DNA of 64,000 nucleotides from Inquilinus sp. KBS0705 (GTDB lineage Bacteria > Bacteroidota > Bacteroidia > Sphingobacteriales > Sphingobacteriaceae). Location: contig VCCI02000001.1 in the NCBI GenBank assembly GCA_005938025.2, positions 1,550,001 through 1,614,000 of the forward strand. The letters run 5' to 3'. Below are positions 37,440-46,277 of this stretch, in pieces. Made by a program: the position numbers and the translations under genes. The notes below the pieces were generated by a model. It was not told the origin of the DNA and ran no database searches. It worked only from the letters and a program-made list of their open reading frames with translations. Numbering within the stretch: position 1 is the first letter of the stretch; every line of letters starts with the position of its first letter.

Positions 37440-40400
37440 TAGTTATCTAACCACAACTGCATCAATGATATCAGCCTGTCAATATCAACGGGTTTGGTGA
37501 TGTAATCATTTGCTCCTGCTGCTATACACTTTTCCCGGTCATCCTTCATTGCTTTTGCGGTTAGCGCTATAACAGGCAATTTGGCCCATTTGTTTTGCTT
37601 GCGTATATGCCTTGTGGCTTCGTAACCATCCATCTTAGGCATCATAATATCCATCAGCACAATATCTATATCTGTTATCTCTTCCAGCTTGGCTATTGCC
37701 TCTTCCCCATCGTTGGCTATTACCACATTAAGGTCGTAGCTTTCCAGGGCGCTGCTAAGGGCAAAGATGTTCCGCATATCGTCATCAACAACCAGTACTT
37801 TCTTCCCTTTTAGGGTGTCTTTACTTTTGCTGATAGTTCTCGTTTTTATCGGGGCGGCGCCACCTGGCTGCCCGCCTTCGCTAATTTTGTTTAAAAACAG
37901 GTTCACCTCGTCTATCAACCTGTCTGATGATTTGCTGGTTTTTACTACCATTGCGTTAGCATACTGCATTAAACGGTTAACTGATGTTTTATCTAATTCC
38001 ATAGCAGTATTAATAATTACAGGAAGGGCCGCAAAGCGTTCAACTTCTTTCACCTTATCTAACAGGTCGAGCCCCGAGATATCAGGCAAATTTAGGTCCA
38101 AAATCACGCACTGGTATTCATTTTCGTGCAGCATCCTATACGCCGATTCGCCGTCGAAGGCCTGGTCAACTGTAATACCCTGGCCCTGCATCAGATCTTT
38201 TAATGCCTGGCTTTGTGCCTTGTGGTCTTCAACCAATAATATTTGCTTAAAACGTGTACCGCTATTGGCCATAATATCGCCAAATAGTTTATCAAGCGTT
38301 TCGGTATTTACCGGTTTTTTAAGGAAGCTGATGGCCCCCTCTTTACGTACACGGTTTGCAGCGGCTTCGCCCGCCGACATCAGGTGTACAGGGATGTGCA
38401 GGGTGGCTGTATCTTGCTTTAACTCTTTTAATATTTGCCAGCCATCTTTACCCGGTAGCATTATATCTAATATAACAGCATCCGGTTGCTGCTCTTTAAT
38501 AATCTCTACGGCGTTTGTGCCCTCGTTAACTAAAACAGATTTGTAGCCATGTTCATGGGCGTAATCTTGCAGTATGGCGCCAAAGTTTTTATCGTCCTCC
38601 ACAATTACCACAGTGGGCTCGTGGTCGGGGTCAACCGGCTTTTTAACGGTACTTAAAAAGTTTGATGCGGGTGCCTCAAAGCTATCCACGGTAGGCACAT
38701 GCTCTTCAGGCTCGGTTATCTTCCCTTCAAATGGCAAGGTCAAAATAAACTCGCTGCCCACGCCAGGTTCGCTGCTAAGGGTAATGTTACCGCCAAGCAA
38801 AGCAGCCAATTCGCGGCTGATGGAAAGACCTAAACCAGTACCGCCATATTTACGGCTTGTTGAACCATCTGCCTGTTGGAAAGCCTGGAAGATAAGGCTT
38901 TGCTTATCGGCAGGTATACCTATACCCGAGTCTTTTATGCAAAAGCTAACGGTATCTTTAACAGGACCGGGCACAACCGAAATGGAGATAGAACCATTTT
39001 CGGGCGTAAACTTAAAGGCGTTAGATAACAGGTTTTTGATCACCTGTTCAACCCGTACCTTATCGGTAAATATAGTTGCAGGCACATCGGTAGCGCTGGT
39101 TTTATAGTTGATGCGTTTGTTAATCGCAAATTCGGCAAACAGCGATTGCATATCGCCTAATATCTCGGCTATCGGTACATGCTCGTTCTGCATATCCAGC
39201 TTACCCGATTCAATTTTCGATAGGTCGAGTATATCGTTTATAAGCGTTAACAGATCGTTACCGGCGTTAAATATTACACTGGCATATTTTATCTGATCTT
39301 CGGACAGGTTGGCCGGCTTGTTATCTTTTAATATACGGGCAAGTACCAAAATACTATTTAACGGGGTGCGTAATTCGTGGCTCATGTTTGCCAAAAACTC
39401 CGATTTGTATTTACCGGTTGTTTCCAGTTCGGTAGCTTTTATGCTGATAGACTGCCGGGCCTCTTCTATAGCCTGGTTCTTCTCTTCCAGCAGGCTTGCC
39501 TTTTCTTCCAGTTCGGCATTAATGGTGCGCAGTTCTTCCTGCTGCACGCGTAGTTCTTCTTCCGATGCCTGCAACATTTCTGTTTTGTTCACCAGTTCTT
39601 CGTTGGTTACGCGCATTTCTTCCTGCTGTGCTTCCAGTTCTTCGGCCTGTTGCTGGGTTTCTTCAAACAGGTCGTGCATAATGGTACGCGCCTGCGATGT
39701 ATTTATAGCAATGCCGATATCGTTAGCAACCAACAAGATGTACTGTTTTACACTTTCTTTTATCTCGTTACGGAAACCTAATTCGATAACCCCTTTTAAC
39801 TTTTTATCAAAAAAGAAAGGCACAATAAAGGTTTCTATCAATTCGTCCTCTAAAATTGATGAACTTAACTGTAGCTTATCGTTTAATTTACCTTTTACTA
39901 CGGCAGCTCTCTCATCCTTAGCGGCCTGGCCTATCCAACCCTCAGATATCCGTATTTGCTTTTTTAAGGCCGATGGATCGTTAAACGCATAAGTTGCATA
40001 AAGGTCAAGGGCTTCTTCTGTTTCGTTAAACAAATAAAGCGTACCCGTTACAGCTGACGAATAACTGCTAATTTCAGTTAAAATATTTGCCGATAGCTCT
40101 CTTTCCGATTGCTGGCCTTGCATCTTTTCGTTAAGGGCCATAGTGCCCGTAAGCAGCCAGTTTTTAGCCTCGTTCTCTTCCAACACCTTTTCCAGTTCGA
40201 TATTGGCTATTTTTATCTCTTCTTCTACCTTTTTTTGACGTGTAAATGTGCCCTGTATGTAGTAGAACATTACGACTATAATCAGCAAAAAGGCGGTTGA
40301 GCCTAACAGAATAACAATAATAGCCCGTTGCGAAGCCTTATCTGAAGCAGCCTTACGCTGCGCCAGCAAGTCACTTTCTGTTTTAATTACCCGCTTGTTT

Positions 40401-40870
40401 AAATCGCGGATGCTATCCATATTGCCCTTACCATTTAAAAACATATGGTTAGCTACCATGTAATCAAGGCCTTTTGCATCGCGCGTTTCTATATTTGTTT
40501 TCAAAACCAGCAACTGCCGATTCACAAGTATTTTAAGCGAATCTAACCGTTCAGCTTGTTTAGGGTTATCCTTTATCAATCGCGTCAGGTCAGAAAGAGT
40601 TTCATTTATCCTTGGAACAGCCTCATTGTATGGGTCTAAAAAGGCTTTGTTATTGGTAGCACCATAACCGCGCATGCCTGTTTCGCCATCAACCAGCAAT
40701 TGCAGCAAGTTGTTGGTTTCTTTAATAACATTTTGTGTATGGTCAACCCAATTGGTATCATCTTCCAGTTGCTGTATGCTTGTAAAAGACAATACGCCTA
40801 CAAATAACACCAGTACTATTGATACGGCAAACCCCGCTAATACCTGGTTACGGAAAGAAAGTTTTATCAT
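37439..40870 (-). CDS. CHASE3-GAF hybrid histidine kinase with three receivers
   Basis: The product has 1143 residues. TM1 is near 8-28, then a periplasmic CHASE3 domain with VDGETGMRGYGATNNKAF (near 55-72), and TM2 near 183-205. A GAF domain (about 245-395) follows. Residues about 400-480 form a Glu/Gln-rich coiled coil (QQQAEELEAQQEEMRVTNEE and repeats). HisKA FLANMSHELRTPLNS (near 493) and HATPase GTGLGLSISRELAALLGG precede three receivers: VVIVEDDKN/LDIMLPGKDG, ILLVEDHKA/LDLNLPDISG and VLVVDDDMRN/MDIMMPKMDG. It is the first gene of the cheR-cheB operon. The signal is unknown. Confidence 0.93.
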   Translation of the reverse strand: MIKLSFRNQVLAGFAVSIVLVLFVGVLSFTSIQQLEDDTNWVDHTQNVIKETNNLLQLLVDGETGMRGYGATNNKAFLDPYNEAVPRINETLSDLTRLIKDNPKQAERLDSLKILVNRQLLVLKTNIETRDAKGLDYMVANHMFLNGKGNMDSIRDLNKRVIKTESDLLAQRKAASDKASQRAIIVILLGSTAFLLIIVVMFYYIQGTFTRQKKVEEEIKIANIELEKVLEENEAKNWLLTGTMALNEKMQGQQSERELSANILTEISSYSSAVTGTLYLFNETEEALDLYATYAFNDPSALKKQIRISEGWIGQAAKDERAAVVKGKLNDKLQLSSSILEDELIETFIVPFFFDKKLKGVIELGFRNEIKESVKQYILLVANDIGIAINTSQARTIMHDLFEETQQQAEELEAQQEEMRVTNEELVNKTEMLQASEEELRVQQEELRTINAELEEKASLLEEKNQAIEEARQSISIKATELETTGKYKSEFLANMSHELRTPLNSILVLARILKDNKPANLSEDQIKYASVIFNAGNDLLTLINDILDLSKIESGKLDMQNEHVPIAEILGDMQSLFAEFAINKRINYKTSATDVPATIFTDKVRVEQVIKNLLSNAFKFTPENGSISISVVPGPVKDTVSFCIKDSGIGIPADKQSLIFQAFQQADGSTSRKYGGTGLGLSISRELAALLGGNITLSSEPGVGSEFILTLPFEGKITEPEEHVPTVDSFEAPASNFLSTVKKPVDPDHEPTVVIVEDDKNFGAILQDYAHEHGYKSVLVNEGTNAVEIIKEQQPDAVILDIMLPGKDGWQILKELKQDTATLHIPVHLMSAGEAAANRVRKEGAISFLKKPVNTETLDKLFGDIMANSGTRFKQILLVEDHKAQSQALKDLMQGQGITVDQAFDGESAYRMLHENEYQCVILDLNLPDISGLDLLDKVKEVERFAALPVIINTAMELDKTSVNRLMQYANAMVVKTSKSSDRLIDEVNLFLNKISEGGQPGGAAPIKTRTISKSKDTLKGKKVLVVDDDMRNIFALSSALESYDLNVVIANDGEEAIAKLEEITDIDIVLMDIMMPKMDGYEATRHIRKQNKWAKLPVIALTAKAMKDDREKCIAAGANDYITKPVDIDRLISLMQLWLDN

Positions 40871-40961
40871 AGGTGTATGATATGGTTTTTAAGTTGTACA
40901 AATATGTTCAAAAATAACTGTACAGTAAATACAATTGCGTAATAAACAGACAGGTGGTAAA

Positions 40962-41381
40962 CTATTTAGCTACCACTACCGCTTTAGGTGTTCTTGAAAG
41001 TAAAGCACCCAATACCGCCATAGCTGCACCTGCAAAAAGCACATACCAGCCCCATTTGAATTTTATTTGCCTTGCCAAAAAAGCAGTTAACGATTTAAAT
41101 GGAATAAAGCTAAAAGTTGTATTAACCTTTAATAAAGCGGCTATGTACAGCAATACTATTAACACCGCAGATGCATAAGCCGCCAGGCGCAATATTTTAG
41201 GCTGGTTAAGCACCGTACCTAAAATACCTATTACAGCTACCAAAAGTATTACCATGCCATAAGGCCTGTTCATATGGTAAACATCCCAGTTAAACAAACC
41301 GAATGGGCGCAACATAGGGCAAAACGTAGCCGCTATTATTAGTATAAAGCCCAGTAAAGCTAATAGTAAAGGCAGGCGCAT
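40962..41381 (-). CDS. Four-helix membrane protein, unknown function
   Basis: The product has 139 residues with four predicted helices (about 4-22, 42-58, 67-86 and 111-130). There is no recognised motif; cationic loops (NQPKILRL, ARQIKFKWG) place the inside. It ends with SRTPKAVVVAK. It lies 7 bp from gldC on the same strand, so co-transcription is likely. I cannot name the family. Confidence 0.62.
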   Translation of the reverse strand: MRLPLLLALLGFILIIAATFCPMLRPFGLFNWDVYHMNRPYGMVILLVAVIGILGTVLNQPKILRLAAYASAVLIVLLYIAALLKVNTTFSFIPFKSLTAFLARQIKFKWGWYVLFAGAAMAVLGALLSRTPKAVVVAK

Positions 41382-41388
41382 AGTTTTA

Positions 41389-41718
41389 TTATTGTTTTAT
41401 TTCCATTTTATCGGCAAAGTGGGCACAGTAGTCGCGCAGGTCTTCTACAATGTTTTTTTCGCCGGTGGCGCGTAAAAAGGTATCGCCCATGGTTTGCAGG
41501 GTTTCGTAAAAAAACCGCTTCATTTCGTCAACGGGCATTTCTTTTGTCCAAAGGTCTATCTTAAGGGTGTTTTTATAGCTTTGATCCCATAACGAAAGCA
41601 TAAACGCCTGCACAGGCAAGGCTTCCTGGTTTTTTGAATCGGTTGATTCCCACATTATCCTTTCGGGGATATTATTATCGTCGAGTTGTACGGTCAGCTT
41701 TATTTCAGCAGTCTTCAT
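41389..41718 (-). CDS. gldC: Gliding motility protein GldC
   Basis: GldC is a small conserved cytoplasmic protein of gliding Bacteroidota, also kept in non-gliders, and in this group it is linked to the type IX secretion and gliding apparatus by genetic evidence. The 109-residue product has the family motifs VQLDDNNIPERIMWESTDS, VQAFMLSLWDQSYKNTLKIDLWTKEMPVDEMKRFF and TLQTMGDTFLRATG. Neighbours include the membrane proteins on each side. Motility itself cannot be concluded. Confidence 0.85.
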   Translation of the reverse strand: MKTAEIKLTVQLDDNNIPERIMWESTDSKNQEALPVQAFMLSLWDQSYKNTLKIDLWTKEMPVDEMKRFFYETLQTMGDTFLRATGEKNIVEDLRDYCAHFADKMEIKQ

Positions 41719-41729
41719 TTAAAAACAAA

Positions 41730-42041
41730 TTATTTAACAAGGAAAAATATGATAACCACCAAAGTTATAAAGCTTAGCTCTACAATCCATAGTTTTTTGG
41801 TTTCGGCAAAGAAATTACGGAAAATTATATCCAGTAATGACACAACAATGCCAAACAGCACAAATATCCAGGTAATGGTACCGCTCCAATGCTCGTAGGG
41901 GGTGCCGGTGATTTTTGCGCCGTATATAAATATATAACCCGCCAGTATCAGGAAAAAAGCTGTGGCAAAGTTTAATGGGCTAACTCTGAATTTACGTGGT
42001 TGATCAGCGCTTTTTTCTGCCAGATCGTTTTTGTCCGCCAT
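41730..42041 (-). CDS. Small three-helix membrane protein, unknown function
   Basis: The product has 103 residues: a charged N-terminus (MADKNDLAEKSADQPRKFRV), then hydrophobic stretches FATAFFLILAGYIFIYGAKI, WIFVLFGIVVSLLDII and WIVELSFITLVVIIFFLVK. No family is recognised. The start lies inside the 3' end of the DEAD-box helicase gene (38-bp overlap), which makes co-transcription probable. Confidence 0.6.
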   Translation of the reverse strand: MADKNDLAEKSADQPRKFRVSPLNFATAFFLILAGYIFIYGAKITGTPYEHWSGTITWIFVLFGIVVSLLDIIFRNFFAETKKLWIVELSFITLVVIIFFLVK

Positions 42042-43365
42042 GTTTTACAGGTTTCTGGTTGTTAGGGTGATTAGGTTGTTTTTTTGCCTTGGCAGCCTCA
42101 AATTTTTTGATCTGCGCCAGCGATTTCTTTTCGTGGAAAGCCCCTTTAAACTCGGGGTCCTCCTTACGTTTTTGCATATCTATTTCGCGTGCCTGGTCTT
42201 GCCGTTCTTCGTAAGGGGTTTCCTCAACAAAAAGGTTATCGGGCAGCGGGTGCACCGGTATAGTTTGCCTGATAAGCTTTTGTATTTTATTTATATAATA
42301 TTCTTCTGATGGTACCGCGAATGTTATAGCCACACCCGAGTTATAGGCGCGGCCCGTACGGCCCACACGGTGTACATAATCTTCTATCACCACCGGCACA
42401 TCAAAGTTAATAACGTGGCTTACATCGCTCACATCAATACCGCGCGAAGCTACATCCGTGGCAACCAATATCTTCACTTCGTTGTTTTTAAAAGCGTTGA
42501 TAGAGTTGATACGTGTGTTTTGCCCCTTGTTGGCGTGTAAAACCTTTACTTCCTTTTCGCCGTATTTGCGCAGCAAAAATTTGTATACATCTTCGGCAGC
42601 TACACGGGTTTTACAAAACACCATCAGCTTTTTAATATCACCTTCTTTATCAAGCAAGGTTTTAAGCAGGTTTATTTTGGTTTTAACATTGGGTACATGA
42701 TACAGCTGCTGGTCTACCGTTTCGGCTGTAGTAGCCTGCGGTGTTATCTCTATCACTGTCGGAAACTCTAAAAAGTTACCCGCCAGGCTATGCACCACAT
42801 CAGACATGGTAGCCGAGAACAGCAGGTTTTGGCGCTTTACAGGCACTACTTCTAAAATGCGGTTTATTTGGGGCATAAAGCCCATATCCATCATTTTATC
42901 TGCCTCGTCTAACACCAAAGTTTGTAGCTTTTTGGTAACAATGTGGCCTGCTATATAAATATCCAAAAAACGGCCGGGTGTGGTTACAATAATATCCACC
43001 CCCTTTTGTATTTGCTCTATTTGGGTTTTGGGGCCAAGGCCGCCATATAAAACAACTACCCGCAAATCTGTATTAGCGGCAAATGTTTTTATATTTTCCT
43101 CTATCTGCATAGCCAGCTCGCGTGTTGGCGATACAATTAAAGCGCGCGGGTCGTCGCCCTGTGCGTATTTAAGCTTCATTAACAACGGCAGCACATAGGC
43201 AGCGGTTTTGCCGGTACCTGTTTGCGCTATACCCATTACATCCTGCCCGTTCATTATGGGTGGTATAGCTTTTTGTTGTATCGGCGTAGCTTCGGTATAA
43301 CCGGCATCGGCAATGGCATTCAGTATTTGCCGGTTAAATTTAAAATCTTCAAAAGTTACAGCCAT
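42004..43365 (-). CDS. DEAD-box RNA helicase
   Basis: This is an ATP-dependent RNA helicase of 453 residues. The Q motif (GYTEATPIQQKAIP), Walker A AQTGTGKTAAYVL, the DEAD motif VLDEADKMMD, SAT, IVATDVASRGIDV and HRVGRTGRA are all present. The C-terminal tail of about 70 residues is basic (KKQPNHPNNQKPVKHGGQK). The bacterial RhlE/CsdA group is the nearest recalled match. A perfect TATCTTTG box is at 43371-43378 on the minus strand, 5 nt before the ATG, giving a very short leader. Its ribosome or mRNA-turnover role is inferred. Confidence 0.93.
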   Translation of the reverse strand: MAVTFEDFKFNRQILNAIADAGYTEATPIQQKAIPPIMNGQDVMGIAQTGTGKTAAYVLPLLMKLKYAQGDDPRALIVSPTRELAMQIEENIKTFAANTDLRVVVLYGGLGPKTQIEQIQKGVDIIVTTPGRFLDIYIAGHIVTKKLQTLVLDEADKMMDMGFMPQINRILEVVPVKRQNLLFSATMSDVVHSLAGNFLEFPTVIEITPQATTAETVDQQLYHVPNVKTKINLLKTLLDKEGDIKKLMVFCKTRVAAEDVYKFLLRKYGEKEVKVLHANKGQNTRINSINAFKNNEVKILVATDVASRGIDVSDVSHVINFDVPVVIEDYVHRVGRTGRAYNSGVAITFAVPSEEYYINKIQKLIRQTIPVHPLPDNLFVEETPYEERQDQAREIDMQKRKEDPEFKGAFHEKKSLAQIKKFEAAKAKKQPNHPNNQKPVKHGGQKRSGRKKR

Positions 43366-43370
43366 AGCTG

Positions 43371-43378
43371 CAAAGATA
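43371..43378 (-). promoter_or_regulatory. Likely -7 promoter element of the DEAD-box helicase
   Basis: Minus-strand TATCTTTG matches TAnnTTTG and begins 5 nt upstream of the start codon, implying a nearly leaderless transcript. No TTTG at the expected -33 spacing is clear. Confidence 0.45.
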
Positions 43379-43553
43379 GGGTTTTGTTTTAAGTAGGCGG
43401 TCTGTAGTCATAAAGTCGGCATATTATGTTGGTTTGAATTTACCTAAAACGGCCTTCGCATACACTCTGCTTTACTCCTTTTTCATCTTTTCTTATCTTC
43501 GTGCTTTATCACTTGCCTGCTATAACCTATCTTCGGCTTGCAAACAAACCGGC

Positions 43554-44183
43554 ATGAAACAACCGCTACTTTTATCATTATTACTGCTTTTAATAAGCAC
43601 TACTGCATTTTCGCAACCGGCAAGCGGGCAAAAATACCTGGGTGGCAGCTTATATTTTAATTACGACCAGGCCGGCAAATACTCGGTTACTTATTACAGC
43701 ACCGGGTATACCCAATACAACAACAGCAATGTTGTAAACTTTAACATCAGCCCAGAGTTTGGCTTTTTTTTAAACGATAGCTGGAGCATCGGCATACGCC
43801 CAAGCTATACACGCGTATCAGGTACCGAGCGGTCTAATTTTTACTCGACCACGCCGGGCATCGAAAGCTATAGCAGCACCACCGATTATAAGGCAGAGGA
43901 TATTGGACTGGCCATTGAGTTCAGGTATTACTGGATGCTGACCAATAAATTTGGTATATACCCCCAATTCGGCATCGGCACATCCAATAATATAAAAGAC
44001 TTTAGCGCCGGACTTTTGTCTGTTGGCGGCGGGCCAAATGTGGTATTTTTCCCAACCGAAAGCCTGGGTATTAATATGGGTTTTGGCAACATTAATTATA
44101 GCTATGGCTATCAAACCAAAGGCAGCTTTTTTAATGTAGGCCTTAATAACAATATCAATTTTGGTATAAACTACTATTTTTAA
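43554..44183 (+). CDS. Outer-membrane beta-barrel (porin-like) protein
   Basis: The product has 209 residues from the ATG at 43554. Signal peptide MKQPLLLSLLLLLISTTAFS, then alternating polar/hydrophobic beta-strands typical of an eight- or ten-stranded barrel: KYLGGSLYFNYDQAGKYSVTYYST, SWSIGIRPSYTRVSG, IGLAIEFRYYWML. The last residues INFGINYYF end in aromatic Phe, the usual outer-membrane targeting signature. A TATCTTCG box is at 43528-43535. Function unknown; OmpW/OmpX-like scaffolds are likely. Confidence 0.75.
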   Translation: MKQPLLLSLLLLLISTTAFSQPASGQKYLGGSLYFNYDQAGKYSVTYYSTGYTQYNNSNVVNFNISPEFGFFLNDSWSIGIRPSYTRVSGTERSNFYSTTPGIESYSSTTDYKAEDIGLAIEFRYYWMLTNKFGIYPQFGIGTSNNIKDFSAGLLSVGGGPNVVFFPTESLGINMGFGNINYSYGYQTKGSFFNVGLNNNINFGINYYF

Positions 44184-44200
44184 GAGAATTAAGAATTCAA

Positions 44201-44240
44201 GAGTCAGGAAGCAAGGTTTTTTTGTCTTGCATCCTGGCTC
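44201..44240. other. Imperfect hairpin upstream of the dihydroorotase gene
   Basis: GAGTCAGGAAGCAAG (44201-44215) pairs with CTTGCATCCTGGCTC (44226-44240) at 13 of 15 positions, with a T-rich loop. It may be a terminator of the barrel gene or a repeat. Confidence 0.45.
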
Positions 44241-44271
44241 CCTTTTCCTACATCCTGATTCCCTTTTCCTA
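44230..44271. repeat. Tandem 21-bp repeat upstream of the dihydroorotase
   Basis: CATCCTGGCTCCCTTTTCCTA (44230-44250) and CATCCTGATTCCCTTTTCCTA (44251-44271) are two adjacent copies differing at two positions. It overlaps the preceding hairpin arm and lies 20 bp before the ATG. Confidence 0.8.
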
Positions 44272-44280
44272 CATAATCAC

Positions 44281-44288
44281 TATATTTG
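44281..44288 (+). promoter_or_regulatory. Likely -7 promoter element of the dihydroorotase gene
   Basis: TATATTTG matches the Bacteroidota TAnnTTTG box exactly and ends 4 nt before the ATG at 44293. No TTTG is found at -33; the 21-bp repeat lies in that place. Confidence 0.45.
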
Positions 44289-44292
44289 CTAT

Positions 44293-45627
44293 ATGTCATC
44301 AATCCTTATTAAAAACGCTACAATTGTTAACGAAGGCGGCCAGCAGGTTGCCGATGTATTAGTAAAAGATGGTTTTATTGAAAAGATTGACGCGCAAATA
44401 AATGCGACTGCCGACAAGGAGATAAATGCCGAAGGCTTGTTCCTTTTCCCCGGCTGTATTGATGACCAGGTGCACTTTCGGGAGCCGGGGCTTACACATA
44501 AGGGCAACATCCATACCGAATCAAGAGCCGCTGTTGCAGGTGGTATCACCTCGTTTATGGAAATGCCCAATACCGTACCCAACGCGCTTACACAGGTATT
44601 ACTTGAAGATAAGTACCAGATAGCCGCCCAAAATTCTTTGGCTAACTACTCCTTTTTTATGGGAGCATCAAACGATAACCTTTTTGAGGTATTGCGCACC
44701 GATGCCAAACAGGTTTGCGGTGTTAAGGTATTTATGGGTTCGTCTACCGGTAATATGCTGGTTGATAACCCAGACACCCTCGAAAAACTTTTTGCGCAAT
44801 CGCCCATGCTGATAGCAACTCATTGCGAAGACGAGGCTACCATAAAAAGCAACCTGGAGCATTACAAGCAATTACTTGGCGATAATATACCGGTAAGGAT
44901 GCACCCCAAAATACGCAGTGCCGAAGCTTGCTACCTGTCATCGTCAATGGCGGTTGAACTGGCTAAAAAACACAATACCCGCCTGCACATACTGCATATA
45001 TCAACCGAGCGCGAAACGCACCTTTTTAGCAATGATATACCGTTGGTTAACAAGCGTATAACTGCCGAAGCCTGCATACATCATTTATGGTTTACCGATG
45101 CTGATTACGAAGAAAAGGGCAACCTTATAAAATGGAACCCGGCAGTAAAAACCGAGGCCGACAGGGACGCTATTTTGGCAGCCGTACTTGATGGCCGTAT
45201 CGACGTAATAGCTACCGACCATGCCCCGCATACTATAGAAGAAAAAGCAAATACTTACCTGCATGCCCCATCGGGCGGGCCATTGGTGCAGCACGCGCTT
45301 ACAGCCATGCTGGAGCTGTATCATCACGGCAAAATAACCCTGGAGCAAATTGCCGAGAAAATGGCCCACAATGTGGCTATTTTGTTTGCTATAGAAAAAC
45401 GCGGCTTTATACGCGAAGGCTACTGGGCCGATATGGTTTTGGTTGACCTGAACAAACCATGGCAGGTAAACAAACAAAATATTTTATACAAATGCGGCTG
45501 GTCGCCGTTTGAGGGTTCAACCTTTAAATCAAAGGTGGTGAGCACAATAGTATCAGGAAACCTGGCGTATGAGAATGGTGCGTTTGTTAACGACATCAGC
45601 GGGCAACGAATGACCTTTAACCGCTAA
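44293..45627 (+). CDS. pyrC: Dihydroorotase (class I type)
   Basis: This catalyses the third step of pyrimidine synthesis, converting carbamoyl-aspartate to dihydroorotate, in the cytoplasm. The 444-residue product starts at 44293 (MSSILIKNATIVNEGG), since the upstream frame codes only repeat-derived residues. The metal region reads DDQVHFREPGLTHKG, so the first His of the usual HxH is Gln59 and only His61 remains. Other ligands are visible: carboxy-Lys candidate in VKVFMGSSTGNM, His in ATHCEDE and HILHIS, and Asp in IATDHAPH. The GGPLVQHALTAMLEL stretch is also typical. The Gln is, as I recall, normal for this clade's enzymes. It abuts the next gene. Confidence 0.9.
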   Translation: MSSILIKNATIVNEGGQQVADVLVKDGFIEKIDAQINATADKEINAEGLFLFPGCIDDQVHFREPGLTHKGNIHTESRAAVAGGITSFMEMPNTVPNALTQVLLEDKYQIAAQNSLANYSFFMGASNDNLFEVLRTDAKQVCGVKVFMGSSTGNMLVDNPDTLEKLFAQSPMLIATHCEDEATIKSNLEHYKQLLGDNIPVRMHPKIRSAEACYLSSSMAVELAKKHNTRLHILHISTERETHLFSNDIPLVNKRITAEACIHHLWFTDADYEEKGNLIKWNPAVKTEADRDAILAAVLDGRIDVIATDHAPHTIEEKANTYLHAPSGGPLVQHALTAMLELYHHGKITLEQIAEKMAHNVAILFAIEKRGFIREGYWADMVLVDLNKPWQVNKQNILYKCGWSPFEGSTFKSKVVSTIVSGNLAYENGAFVNDISGQRMTFNR

Positions 45628-46095
45628 CTATTCTTCGTTTACAGCCACGTAAACCTTTGATTCTATTTTATTAAAATCCTTACCTTCTGTGTCGTAAACA
45701 TCAAAATCGGCAGTATATAGCCTGTTTATATCCGATTGCCAGATATATTGCCAGGTAGCGCCGATATTTGCGGGGAAATCACCTTCGGGTACAAATACTT
45801 CATACTTACTTGCAGGTATGGCCTTACCCGTAAAACCTTCGGGCAAATATTCTATCGAGCTCACCTTGCAGCCCAATATGGCCGTATAATAATCGTTATG
45901 ATCCGATTCGTAATTAGTGTAAACGCAATACAATTCGTTGCCCTGGCGGTCTTCTAACTTTTGGGCCAGGTTTTCCCGGGTAAAACGCTGCCACAAACTG
46001 CCAATATCCCGACCGGCTTGCCCATCGGCATTAATAGTTCGCACCGCTAAGCCGGCAATATAAAATAATGGCAGATATTCGGTTTGATGATTCAT
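45628..46095 (-). CDS. GyrI-like / effector-binding domain protein
   Basis: The product has 155 residues and one domain. Features LAVRTINADGQAGRDIGSLWQRF, LYCVYTNYESDHNDYYTAILGCKV, SKYEVFVPEGDFPANIGATWQYIW and DFDVYDTEGKDF resemble the AraC-type effector-binding/GyrI-like fold, which binds small molecules. No DNA-binding domain is attached. The gene abuts dihydroorotase convergently with no gap. Role unknown. Confidence 0.72.
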   Translation of the reverse strand: MNHQTEYLPLFYIAGLAVRTINADGQAGRDIGSLWQRFTRENLAQKLEDRQGNELYCVYTNYESDHNDYYTAILGCKVSSIEYLPEGFTGKAIPASKYEVFVPEGDFPANIGATWQYIWQSDINRLYTADFDVYDTEGKDFNKIESKVYVAVNEE

Positions 46096-46122
46096 GTAGT
46101 GCTAAGATAGTAATAATTCGCA

Positions 46123-46233
46123 TCTGTCATTTCCAATGAGAAACGAGGAGAAATCTTATTCGAATGTACAGGCGGCAAATTTTATATAATGAACAGGATT
46201 TCTCCTCGCTATCGCTTGTTCGAATGACATATT
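46123..46233. repeat. Inverted-repeat element in the gap before the WYL regulator
   Basis: The left part TGTCATTTCC... GAAACGAGGAGAAATC and right part GATTTCTCCTCGC... GAATGACAT are imperfectly complementary across about 110 bp. This is a different family from the 23 kb array, but its outer TGTCAT ends are shared. Confidence 0.65.
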
Positions 46234-46277
46234 GGGGAGTGATTATCAATAAGGTTTTAAACAGGTATTCGGCAAAC

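Noticed and set aside
39309..39992. 227-residue plus-strand frame opposite the CHASE3 kinase
   Set aside because: It is Ser/Cys-rich antisense of the Glu/Gln coiled coil, a typical shadow.
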